This document shows positions 1 to 6,009 of a stretch of 6,843 bases of DNA, one piece after another. This stretch comes from Eutrophocola sp965661105 (GTDB lineage: Bacteria > Pseudomonadota > Gammaproteobacteria > Pseudomonadales > Pseudohongiellaceae), in NCBI GenBank assembly GCA_965661105.1, contig CBFICR010000115.1, positions 1-6,843 on the forward strand, read 5' to 3'. Both the position numbers and the translations under genes were made by a program. The notes under the pieces are model-generated. The model was not told where the DNA came from, did not search any database, and was given only the letters and a program-made list of their open reading frames with translations. Numbering within the stretch: the first letter of the stretch is position 1; every line of letters starts with the position of its first letter.

Positions 1-1
1 G

Positions 2-265
2 ACCGATTATATTGTGCAAGCCATCAGTGCTGTGAAGCAGGATGAAGGTATCAGGGCCATTGATGCCAGGAAGGATCTTCAGGATATCTATGTCAGTAAA
101 ATGAGGGAAAAGATGAAAAAGACAGTCTGGCAAAATGCACCCTGCAGCGCTTTCTACAGAAAGAACATGACTGAAGAAGTGACCAGCCTTTCTCCCGAAC
201 CAGTGACCGGATTTATCTTTTCGCGCAAATGGTTTAATTTGAGCGATTATAATTTAATGAAATAA
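2..265 (+). CDS. Flavin-containing / Baeyer-Villiger-type monooxygenase, C-terminal fragment
   Basis: The frame is open from the window edge to the TAA at 263-265 and gives the last 87 residues of a protein that starts upstream. The tail matches the C-terminal pattern of FAD- and NADPH-dependent monooxygenases of the Baeyer-Villiger/FMO type: a helix rich in charged residues, then 'VWQNAPCSAFYR', a short turn, and an aromatic strand segment ending 'FNLSDYNL'. In that family this corresponds to the cap after the second dinucleotide-binding domain, where 'C.S.Y' and a final 'DY' are common. Such enzymes insert oxygen into ketones or oxygenate nitrogen or sulfur centres in the cytoplasm. The Rossmann motifs and the family fingerprint lie outside the window, so subclass and substrate cannot be read. 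A GTG at 14 could be mistaken for a start, but the reading continues upstream of it. Family call is moderately sure. Confidence 0.65.
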   Translation, partial: TDYIVQAISAVKQDEGIRAIDARKDLQDIYVSKMREKMKKTVWQNAPCSAFYRKNMTEEVTSLSPEPVTGFIFSRKWFNLSDYNLMK

Positions 266-320
266 TTAGCCCGGCAAGCAGCAACCATACATCGCGTCTT
301 AAGGCGCACAGGACTCACCT

Positions 321-608
321 ATGATCTGTCCCCATTGTTTTAAAGATGGCGTTAATTTCAATCGCGCCTATTGCTGGCCTTATGGCAACAAGACATGCAG
401 CGAATGCGGCAAACTCTCAACAATCAGGAAACGTCCATTGCTGACGTTTTTATCGGTTTGTCTTGCTCTGCTTGCAATCATTCCATACTTTTTATCCAAC
501 AGTTTTTACCTGTTGATTCCCTCCATAACAATTGTGCTGGTGCTCGATTATTTTATGGATAGACAATTCCGGGAGCTTGTTTGTGATGCGCCTGCACCAG
601 AAATATGA
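321..608 (+). CDS. Small zinc-ribbon membrane protein, function unknown
   Basis: This gene encodes 95 residues. The N-terminus has two CxxC knuckles, CPHC at residues 3-6 and CSEC at 26-29, the usual arrangement of a zinc ribbon of about 30 residues. A basic patch (residues 32-38, 'STIRKRP') leads into two hydrophobic stretches at about 40-58 and 60-78, probably a membrane hairpin. A short polar tail 'DRQFRELVCDAPAPEI' follows. The positive-inside rule would place the zinc ribbon in the cytoplasm. The start is supported by AGGA at 310-313, 7 nt before the ATG. The gene lies 55 bp after the monooxygenase stop. I do not recognise a named family. Zinc ribbons fused to short membrane hairpins are common among uncharacterised bacterial proteins, and nothing here fixes a partner or role. 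That it is a real gene is likely from the motif, start signal and composition. Confidence 0.72.
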   Translation: MICPHCFKDGVNFNRAYCWPYGNKTCSECGKLSTIRKRPLLTFLSVCLALLAIIPYFLSNSFYLLIPSITIVLVLDYFMDRQFRELVCDAPAPEI

Positions 609-677
609 ACCCGGAAAAAACCAGGTAATTCTTTTACAATTGATCAGGACATTGCGAAAACCTCTACATAGTAGATT

Positions 678-1112
678 ATGAAAATAGTGTTCGTAAAAAC
701 GTCTGATGATGAACATATAGTAAAAGTTATCCGGCGCGACAATTCCACTGAAGAAGCTGTTCTCAACAGCAGAAGTTTTCTGCGCCATGACTTTGCCCAT
801 CTGGCTATTGAAATGGAAATTCCGTTGAACGCCGGTTACTGGGGATCAGTGGCAGCAGGGGCCGCTCTGGATGGCAAGTCACTTACCGGCAAGGAAATTG
901 TTATTGCCGAATCACTGGCGGGTCCTGTACAAACCTTAATCCGCAACAATGCCGGGATTGATGTCTACAAAAATATTCTGGACACAATACAGCCACAGCT
1001 TGCTTCCAGTGGTCTGGCCGAACGCATTCATGAACGCGCACGTCAGTTGTTGGGTAACTGGCGCGCTACTGCCTATGGAAAGGAAATGTGTATTGATTGG
1101 CCGGAATCGTAA
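678..1112 (+). CDS. Conserved-type protein of unknown function with HDFAH motif
   Basis: This gene encodes 144 residues, soluble, with no signal peptide and no long hydrophobic segment. Residues 1-30 look like paired beta strands ('MKIVFVKTSD', 'HIVKVIRRDN'). They are followed by 'FLRHDFAHLAIEME' (35-48) and 'AGYWGSVAAGAALDG' (52-66), then a helical C-terminal half including 'AERIHERARQLL' (114-125). I recall uncharacterised bacterial proteins with a similar 'HDxxHxxxE...G(F/Y)(W/Y)G..A.G' core, but no assigned activity. H37, D38, H41 and E45 could form a metal or catalytic site, which is inference from spacing alone. The ATG at 678 has only a poor ribosome binding site, but no better start lies near it. 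The gene stands 69 bp after the zinc-ribbon gene and 91 bp before the methyltransferase. Sure as a gene, unknown in function. Confidence 0.75.
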   Translation: MKIVFVKTSDDEHIVKVIRRDNSTEEAVLNSRSFLRHDFAHLAIEMEIPLNAGYWGSVAAGAALDGKSLTGKEIVIAESLAGPVQTLIRNNAGIDVYKNILDTIQPQLASSGLAERIHERARQLLGNWRATAYGKEMCIDWPES

Positions 1113-1139
1113 ACAATTGGCTTTATTGTTCTTAACAAT
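1112..1139. repeat. Alternating AACAAT / ATTGTT inverted repeats after the HDFAH gene
   Basis: AACAAT (1112-1117), ATTGTT (1125-1130) and AACAAT (1134-1139) occur in succession. The middle copy can pair with either outer copy, giving two mutually exclusive 6-bp stems with loops of 7 and 3 nt. The first copy begins at the last base of the TAA stop codon. The stems are A+T-rich and weak, and no run of T follows, so this is not a convincing intrinsic terminator. It could equally be chance in A+T-rich spacer DNA. Confidence 0.25.
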
Positions 1140-1203
1140 CTGTGATTTCATCTACTTTATCGAGCTACATAATCCGGAATTTTTTAAAGCAGGTAATTGA
1201 GCA

Positions 1204-1881
1204 GTGGAGTTAAAAAGTATTGTCCCCTGGGGCAGATCTTTTGATGAATACAGGGAAATGTTTTCCCTCAACCAGAATGATTTATCAAAATTTATTTTAG
1301 GGTGTGGTGATGGTCCCGCCTCTTTCAATGCCGGGCTCACCTCACGAGGCGGCAAAGTAGTGTCCGTGGATCCTGCTTACTGCTTCAGGGCTGATGAGTT
1401 GAAAGTCCGTATTGCCGAGGTCTATGAAGAAGTTATGCCTCAGGTCCAGGCTAATCAGGACAAATTTCTTTGGAACAGCATTGCTTCACCAGACGCGCTG
1501 GGAAAAATCCGAATGGCCGCCATGCAAGAATTTTTGGCTGATTATGAAAAGGGCAAAGCGGAAGGCCGCTATATTGATGCAGGGCTTCCCTCTCTCGACT
1601 TTCAAGACAGACATTTTGACCTTGCCCTGTGTTCACATTATTTATTTCTTTATAGTGAACACCTTGGCCTGGAAGCTCATCTCAATTCCCTGCTTGAACT
1701 TTGCCGGATTGCCCATGAAGTTCGTGTCTATCCACTGCTTACATTACAAGGCGAACTCTCTCAATTCCTGAAACCCGTAATAAGCGAACTGACTAAACTG
1801 AATTATGAGGCTTCGCTGGTTGATGTCCAATACCAGTTTCAGAAAGGCGCAACCCAGATGTTGGTAGTGAAAACCAATTAA
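1204..1881 (+). CDS. Class I SAM-dependent methyltransferase
   Basis: This gene encodes 225 residues. SAM-binding motif I is clear as 'ILGCGDGPAS' (residues 31-40). 'VVSVDP' (52-57) ends the second strand with the acidic D56 expected to contact the ribose of SAM. 'FDLALCSHYLFLYSE' (138-152) is the strand and helix after the motif IV position. A later 'EVRVYPL' (172-178) and the closing strand 'QMLVVK' (218-223) complete a Rossmann-like fold. An extended helical insert (about 60-122) between strands 2 and 4 may form a substrate lid. The acceptor substrate cannot be read. The protein should be cytoplasmic. The start is GTG: an in-frame TGA at 1198-1200 rules out anything further upstream, and AGG at 1191-1193 lies 10 nt before it. 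A CATAAT hexamer at 1168-1173 could be a -10 box but has a poor -35 partner. Fold call is firm, role open. Confidence 0.85.
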   Translation: MELKSIVPWGRSFDEYREMFSLNQNDLSKFILGCGDGPASFNAGLTSRGGKVVSVDPAYCFRADELKVRIAEVYEEVMPQVQANQDKFLWNSIASPDALGKIRMAAMQEFLADYEKGKAEGRYIDAGLPSLDFQDRHFDLALCSHYLFLYSEHLGLEAHLNSLLELCRIAHEVRVYPLLTLQGELSQFLKPVISELTKLNYEASLVDVQYQFQKGATQMLVVKTN

Positions 1882-1965
1882 CTTCCAAGTATTTGGGCAG
1901 GAAATTCCAGTCTTCAGAGTAAAAACTCCAGCGCACTGCAACTGCTCATACCACTCGTCAGTAAC

Positions 1966-1994
1966 TTGCCAAAAGCGTCAATCATCGGCATAGT
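1966..1994 (+). promoter_or_regulatory. Candidate sigma70 promoter for the aldehyde dehydrogenase-metY cluster
   Basis: TTGCCA (1966-1971, five of six matches to TTGACA) and CATAGT (1989-1994, four of six to TATAAT) are separated by exactly 17 nt. Transcription would begin near 2001 and leave a leader of about 50 nt. The site lies in the largest gap of the window, 169 bp, between the methyltransferase and the tightly packed cluster, where a promoter is expected. No clear operator or riboswitch-like fold is seen in the leader. Confidence 0.4.
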
Positions 1995-2039
1995 CCCAAA
2001 TCCGTATTAATTAACTATTATTCATTAACCAAAGATAGC

Positions 2040-2045
2040 GAGAAG
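2040..2045 (+). promoter_or_regulatory. Ribosome binding site that selects ATG 2051
   Basis: GAGAAG lies 5 nt before the ATG at 2051 and only 2 nt before the in-frame TTG at 2048. The spacing favours ATG 2051 as the start of the aldehyde dehydrogenase. Confidence 0.55.
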
Positions 2046-2050
2046 ACTTG

Positions 2051-3409
2051 ATGTCCAGCCCTGCCGCACAGAATAACCCTGATATTGTTACTGAAATTAA
2101 TCGTATTTTTGCCCTTCAACAAAAGCAGCAGTGGGACAGCAAAGCCTCTACTGCCGATGAGCGCAAGGCCAAGCTGCAAAAACTGAAAGACGCGGTAGAA
2201 GCCCATGCCGATGATATTGTGGCGGCAGTAAAACAGGACACCCGCAAGCCGGAACAGGAAATTCGTATCACTGAAGTGGCGAACGTTACTGCGAATATTC
2301 AGCGCAATATCGATAATCTTGATGACTGGATGAAGCCAGTGGACGTTGTGCCTTCCATGAATCCGAACGATACGGCCAATATTGTGCTGGAAGCGCGCGG
2401 CGTATGCCTGATACTGGGGCCGTGGAATTTTCCTCTGGGGCTGGTGCTGGGCCCGTTGGCAGCGGCCATTGCTGCAGGCAACTGCTGCATGGTCAAGCTC
2501 ACCGACCTGTGCCCGGCCACCGCCAGTGTAGCGGCAACCATCATCCGCGAAGCCTTTGCTGAAAATGAAGTGGCTCTGTTTGAAGGCGACGTCAGTGTGG
2601 CCACCGCGCTGCTCGAATTACCGTTCAACCATATATTCTTTACTGGCAGTACTCGAGTCGGCAAACTGGTCATGGCGGCTGCCGCCAAACATCTCGCCAG
2701 CGTCACACTGGAACTGGGCGGCAAATCACCCGTTATTGTGGACCAGGGCGTGGATGTTCAGAAAATTGCCGGCGATCTGGCGGGAGCCAAACAGTTTAAT
2801 GGCGGACAGGCCTGTATCTGTCCTGACTATGTGCTGATCGGTGAAGAACAGAAACAGCAATTGGTCGACACCTTTCAGGCCAGGGTCAAAGAAAATCTCT
2901 ATGACGAAGCCGGCAACATCAGAAAAGAAAATATCGCCCAGATCGTTAATCCACAGAATTTCGCGCGTATCAAGGCGCTGTTTGATGATGCTATCGCCAA
3001 GGGTGCCAAAATTGCCGTCGGTGGTGTACTGGAAGAAAGTGACCGCACCATTCACCCGACGCTGCTGACAGATGTGACTCCGGATATGCAGATCATGCAG
3101 GAAGAAATCTTCGGACCAATACTGCCGGTGATGACCTGTGAAAGCATAGATGATGCGGTGTCCTATATAGAAGCAAGAGACAAGCCGCTGGCACTCTATG
3201 TCTACAGTAATGATCAGAACAATATCGACAAGGTGCTGAACAGAACCTCATCCGGTGGTGTCACCGTCAATGGTGTGTTCTCTCATTATCTGGAAAACAA
3301 GCTGCCCTTTGGTGGCGTCAATGGCAGCGGAACCGGCAGTTATCATGGCGTCTTTGGGTTTAGAGCCTTTTCCCATGAGCGTGCCGTGTACCGACATCAG
3401 AATTCATAA
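2051..3409 (+). CDS. NAD(P)+-dependent aldehyde dehydrogenase, class 3-like (ALDH3 / coniferyl aldehyde dehydrogenase type)
   Basis: This gene encodes 452 residues, the usual length for short class 3 enzymes, which oxidise aldehydes to acids with NAD(P)+. The cofactor segment 'GPWNFPLG' is at 123-130, and 'FTGSTRVG' (197-204) is the glycine-rich turn. E221 in 'LELGGKSP' is the general base and C255 in 'GGQACICPDY' the catalytic nucleophile. 'EEIFGP' is at 351-356 and 'PFGG' at 419-422. The 'GQxC..PDY' form and the closing 'GSGTGSYHG' typify the ALDH3 branch, which includes fatty, aromatic and coniferyl aldehyde dehydrogenases. The usual KPSE cofactor motif reads KLTD (149-152), and a second cysteine, C257, sits next to the nucleophile. 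No C-terminal membrane anchor is seen, so it is probably cytoplasmic. The start is ATG 2051 rather than the in-frame TTG at 2048. It leads a cluster with metY 21 bp downstream. Substrate is not determined. Confidence 0.93.
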   Translation: MSSPAAQNNPDIVTEINRIFALQQKQQWDSKASTADERKAKLQKLKDAVEAHADDIVAAVKQDTRKPEQEIRITEVANVTANIQRNIDNLDDWMKPVDVVPSMNPNDTANIVLEARGVCLILGPWNFPLGLVLGPLAAAIAAGNCCMVKLTDLCPATASVAATIIREAFAENEVALFEGDVSVATALLELPFNHIFFTGSTRVGKLVMAAAAKHLASVTLELGGKSPVIVDQGVDVQKIAGDLAGAKQFNGGQACICPDYVLIGEEQKQQLVDTFQARVKENLYDEAGNIRKENIAQIVNPQNFARIKALFDDAIAKGAKIAVGGVLEESDRTIHPTLLTDVTPDMQIMQEEIFGPILPVMTCESIDDAVSYIEARDKPLALYVYSNDQNNIDKVLNRTSSGGVTVNGVFSHYLENKLPFGGVNGSGTGSYHGVFGFRAFSHERAVYRHQNS

Positions 3410-3430
3410 AAACAGTTAAAGGGGATCACC

Positions 3431-4702
3431 ATGAAACTTGAATCAATTGCATTACATGAAGGCTATAAATCGGAAGAAACCACCAAGGCCGCCGCGGTAC
3501 CAATTTACCAGACTACTTCCTATACCTTTGATAATACCCAGCATGGTGCAGATCTGTTTGATCTTAAAGTACCGGGGAATATTTATACGCGCATCATGAA
3601 TCCAACCACAGATGTGCTGGAAAAACGTATAGCCGCCATGGAGGGAGGCCTTGCTTCGGTCTGTGTTGCCTCCGGCATGGCTGCTATAACCTATGCTATC
3701 CAATGCATCACCGCGGTAGGCGATAATATCGTCAGCACCAGTCAATTGTACGGCGGCACCTATAATTTCTTTGCACATTCCTTGCCCAGGCAAGGGATTG
3801 AGGCACGAATGGTTTCCGCTGATGACTTTGATGGCTTCGAAAAAGCCATTGATGAGAAGACCAAAGCCGTGTTTTGCGAATCCATTGGTAATCCGGCAGG
3901 TAATGTTGTTGATATAGCGCGCCTGGCGGAAATTGCTCACAAACATGGCGTGCCATTGATTGTTGATAATACTGTTGCCACACCTTATTTGTGCCGACCT
4001 TTTGAGCTTGGGGCGGATATCGTTGTGCACTCACTGACAAAATACATTGGTGGTCACGGCACCTCCATTGGCGGCGTGGTAGTTGATTCAGGAAAATTCG
4101 ACTGGGTGGCAAACAAGGATCGTTTCCCCATGCTCAACGAGCCCGATCCCTCCTATCATGGCGTTGTCTATACAGAAGCACTGGGGCCCGCCGCTTATAT
4201 TGGACGACTGCGTGTTGTGCCATTAAGAAATACCGGCGCCGCATTATCCCCCATGAATGCATTCCAGCTTCTGCAGGGGCTGGAAACTCTGGGTTTACGT
4301 ATGGATCGTCACTGCGAAAATGCAGAAAAACTGGCTGACTATCTGAAACAGCATCCCAAAGTGGAATGGGTGAAATATGCCGCACTGCCGGACAGTCCTG
4401 ATTATGCCAACTGCCAGAAAATTACCCAGGGCAAAGCCTCCGGCATCCTGAGCTTTGGTATTACCGGCGGCATTGAGGCCTGCACAAAGTTTATTGATTC
4501 GCTGGATATGATTTTACGGCTGGTGAATATCGGTGATGCCAAATCGCTTGCCTGCCACCCGGCTTCAACTACCCACCGACAACTCAATGAAGCTGAGCTG
4601 GCGGCTTCCGGTGTCAGTACTGATCTGGTGAGAATCTCCGTGGGTATTGAACACATCGACGATATTATTGCCGATGTGAGCCAGGCACTGGATAAAGCAT
4701 AA
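3431..4702 (+). CDS. metY: O-acetylhomoserine sulfhydrylase (O-acetylhomoserine aminocarboxypropyltransferase)
   Basis: This gene encodes 423 residues, a Cys/Met-metabolism PLP enzyme (fold type I). It forms homocysteine from O-acetylhomoserine and sulfide in the cytoplasm, the direct-sulfhydrylation route to methionine. 'YTRIMNPT' (52-59) is the loop that binds PLP phosphate of the partner subunit, and 'SGMAA' (81-85) also contacts it. D179 in 'IVDNT' pairs with the pyridine nitrogen and K204 in 'HSLTKYIGGHG' is the Schiff-base lysine. R401 in 'RISVGIEH' should hold the substrate carboxylate. The length above 420 and the 'NKDRFPMLNEPDPSYHG' insert (228-244) fit MetY better than the shorter MetZ or MetB. 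The ribosome binding site AGGGGA (3420-3425) is 5 nt before the ATG. It follows the aldehyde dehydrogenase by 21 bp, leaving no room for its own SAM riboswitch, so expression probably depends on the upstream promoter. Confidence 0.95.
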   Translation: MKLESIALHEGYKSEETTKAAAVPIYQTTSYTFDNTQHGADLFDLKVPGNIYTRIMNPTTDVLEKRIAAMEGGLASVCVASGMAAITYAIQCITAVGDNIVSTSQLYGGTYNFFAHSLPRQGIEARMVSADDFDGFEKAIDEKTKAVFCESIGNPAGNVVDIARLAEIAHKHGVPLIVDNTVATPYLCRPFELGADIVVHSLTKYIGGHGTSIGGVVVDSGKFDWVANKDRFPMLNEPDPSYHGVVYTEALGPAAYIGRLRVVPLRNTGAALSPMNAFQLLQGLETLGLRMDRHCENAEKLADYLKQHPKVEWVKYAALPDSPDYANCQKITQGKASGILSFGITGGIEACTKFIDSLDMILRLVNIGDAKSLACHPASTTHRQLNEAELAASGVSTDLVRISVGIEHIDDIIADVSQALDKA

Positions 4703-4735
4703 AGAAACACTGCCAGAGAACTCGGATCAGTCAAT

Positions 4736-5356
4736 ATGGGTTTGATTGAGGTAATTACACTTTCCGGCATTATGATCGCGCTCGCCGCCATGCCCAGTAC
4801 CAGTGTGGCGCTGGTGGTGACGCGTTCAGCCATGTTGGGAACAGGCAACGGTATAGCGGTTGCGGCCGGTATCGTTCTGGCTGATCTGGTATTCCTGCTG
4901 CTGGCCATTTTTGGTCTTACACTCGTTGCCCAAAGCCTGGGCAGCCTGTTTATCATCGTTAAATATATTGGCGCCCTGTACCTCACCTGGCTAGGTTACA
5001 CACTGCTCACCTCAAGGCCTGGTGCGGAGGAAAGCACTATCAAGTCAACAGGCAGTGGCAGCTTGATAGCCAGTCTGTTTGCCGGCTTTGTTCTGACACT
5101 GGGGGATATCAAGGCAATATTTTTTTACGCCAGCCTGTTGCCAGTATTTATTGATCTAACCACCCTGCAAACAAGTGATATTGCCATAGTCATATGCATA
5201 ACGATTCTTGGTGTCGGTGGTGTAAAAGTTCTCTATGCCCTGCTCGCCTCACGGATTGCGTCCGCGGTTAGAAATCCACGCTTTGCCAACGCATCACGAA
5301 AAACTGCCGGCGGACTTATGATTGGGGCAGGCAGTTATCTGATTGTAAAAAACTGA
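4736..5356 (+). CDS. LysE/RhtB-family small-molecule (amino acid) exporter
   Basis: This gene encodes 206 residues, standard for the LysE/RhtB superfamily of inner-membrane exporters of amino acids and derivatives. About six hydrophobic segments are visible: roughly 5-28, 38-61, 68-91, 109-135, 147-170 and 189-204. 'VKYIGALYLTWLGYTLL' (75-91) is the best family marker, supported by 'GTGNGIAVAAGI' (35-46). The family's N-terminal P-G-P signature is altered to 'MPSTS' (19-23). The segment often written 'NPK' reads 'TLGDIKAIFFY' (121-131), which I recall as typical of one LysE subgroup. It starts 33 bp after metY with a weak GGA (4724-4726) 9 nt before the ATG. Sitting next to metY, it might export homoserine-, methionine- or cysteine-related compounds, but the cargo cannot be read from sequence. 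Family is firm, substrate is inference. Confidence 0.88.
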   Translation: MGLIEVITLSGIMIALAAMPSTSVALVVTRSAMLGTGNGIAVAAGIVLADLVFLLLAIFGLTLVAQSLGSLFIIVKYIGALYLTWLGYTLLTSRPGAEESTIKSTGSGSLIASLFAGFVLTLGDIKAIFFYASLLPVFIDLTTLQTSDIAIVICITILGVGGVKVLYALLASRIASAVRNPRFANASRKTAGGLMIGAGSYLIVKN

Positions 5357-5376
5357 TAGCACTTGATAACAACATT

Positions 5377-5883
5377 GTGAATCTGGCAGACATTCTTCAG
5401 GGTGATGATAAAGAGGTTGAGGACAGGCGTCTGATTCATCAGAAGTACTGTGATGCCAAAGACTATATCGACAAACTTGTAGAGCTGATCGAAACAGGAC
5501 AATGTCTTTCCGACACCACCTGGTTATTAAAAGCCGCACTGGAAGCGAATGGCAAGATTGAGCCACTAACAATTTCACGAATTTATTCCAACCTGGCAAC
5601 GCTGGAGAATTGGCAGCAAAAACTGCATATTCTGCAGTGCATGGAATACATGCCCGTTGCCAACCCGGACAAAAAACCGGTAGAGTATTTCCTCAGGCAA
5701 TGTTTATGCGATGACAATAAATTTGTCAGAGCCTGGGCCTATAGCGGGTTTTATTACATGGCGACTCAACATGAGGAATTTCAGCCAGAGGCAATACACT
5801 TCTTTGAACTGGCATTAAAGGATGAAGCGGCTTCCGTAAAAGCCCGGGTACGAAAGTTAAAGAAACAGGGTTTTAATAAATGA
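5377..5883 (+). CDS. Unrecognised helical protein, possibly HEAT-like
   Basis: This gene encodes 168 residues, soluble, with no signal peptide or membrane segment. It appears almost entirely helical. Successive amphipathic stretches include 'KDYIDKLVELIE' (28-39), 'DTTWLLKAALEA' (46-57), 'QQKLHILQCME' (80-90), 'KFVRAWAYSGFYYMA' (115-129) and 'PEAIHFFELAL' (137-147). 'DNKFVRAWAYSGF' and 'EAASVKARVRKL' resemble the 'D.s..VR..A...L' rhythm of HEAT repeats, so a short scaffold is plausible. I do not recognise a named family. The basic tail 'KARVRKLKKQGFNK' might bind nucleic acid or simply cap the protein. The start is uncertain: GTG 5377 has no convincing ribosome binding site, and the frame stays open upstream into the exporter gene without a good ATG. 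The 20-bp gap to the exporter suggests it closes the same transcript, with possible translational coupling. Confidence 0.7.
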   Translation: MNLADILQGDDKEVEDRRLIHQKYCDAKDYIDKLVELIETGQCLSDTTWLLKAALEANGKIEPLTISRIYSNLATLENWQQKLHILQCMEYMPVANPDKKPVEYFLRQCLCDDNKFVRAWAYSGFYYMATQHEEFQPEAIHFFELALKDEAASVKARVRKLKKQGFNK

Positions 5884-5905
5884 CAGTTGCTAATAGAAGC
5901 GCGCC

Positions 5906-5995
5906 ATGAACAAACAATATAATCTTCATTGTGAATGTAAAAACGTGCGCTTTATAAAGAATAAAAGCCTGCTTGAAATTTCAGGCCCGAAATAG
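5906..5995 (+). CDS. Possible 29-residue small ORF with CxC motif
   Basis: An ATG at 5906, preceded by AGAAG (5895-5899, 6 nt spacing), opens a 29-codon frame ending in TAG at 5993-5995. The peptide begins 'MNKQYNLHCECKNVRF'. The 'CxCxxVRF' pattern recalls the N-terminus of GFA/Mss4-like zinc proteins, but the rest of such a domain is absent. It could be a decayed gene start, a true microprotein, or chance: a promoter candidate overlaps it, and the neighbouring frames show no continuation. Low certainty. Confidence 0.2.
   Translation: MNKQYNLHCECKNVRFIKNKSLLEISGPK
5929..5958 (+). promoter_or_regulatory. Candidate promoter for the small membrane protein pair
   Basis: TTGTGA (5929-5934, four of six matches to the -35 consensus) and TATAAA (5953-5958, five of six to the -10 consensus) are 18 nt apart. 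Transcription would start near 5965, about 45 nt before the ATG at 6010. The -35 lies inside the short palindrome TTCATTGTGAA (5926-5936), which could be an operator. A perfect TATAAT at 5918-5923 also occurs but lacks a matching -35 box. Confidence 0.3.
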
Positions 5996-6009
5996 TCAAC
6001 CAAATTACT

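Noticed and set aside
949..1200. An 83-codon frame running from inside the HDFAH gene across the gap to the methyltransferase.
   Set aside because: It overlaps the HDFAH gene in another frame for most of its length, has no ribosome binding site, and shows no protein-like pattern.
1917..1928. GAGT-AAAA-ACTC hairpin after the methyltransferase gene as a terminator.
   Set aside because: The stem is only 4 bp and no T-run follows.
2048..2050. TTG as the start codon of the aldehyde dehydrogenase.
   Set aside because: The ribosome binding site at 2040-2045 is only 2 nt away, while ATG 2051 has a normal 5-nt spacing.
2299..2724. A 141-codon open frame on the - strand inside the aldehyde dehydrogenase gene.
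   Set aside because: Antisense shadow of conserved coding sequence with a Ser/Ala/Thr-rich product and no motif.
3410..3430. A possible SAM or other methionine-linked riboswitch controlling metY.
   Set aside because: Only 21 bp separate metY from the upstream gene, far too little for a riboswitch, and the leader near 2001-2050 shows no such fold.
3452..4030. A 192-codon open frame on the - strand inside metY.
   Set aside because: It lies wholly antisense to a gene with complete PLP-enzyme motifs and shows no domain of its own.
4402..4986. A 194-codon open frame on the - strand across the end of metY and the start of the exporter gene.
   Set aside because: It is antisense to two well-supported genes, its product is low-complexity in Ser/Ala/Ile/Thr with no recognisable motif, and it spans their boundary.
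5967..5986. GCCTG...CAGGC inverted repeat before the small membrane protein gene.
   Set aside because: A 5-bp stem with a 10-nt loop and no T-run is within chance expectation and lacks a terminator signature.
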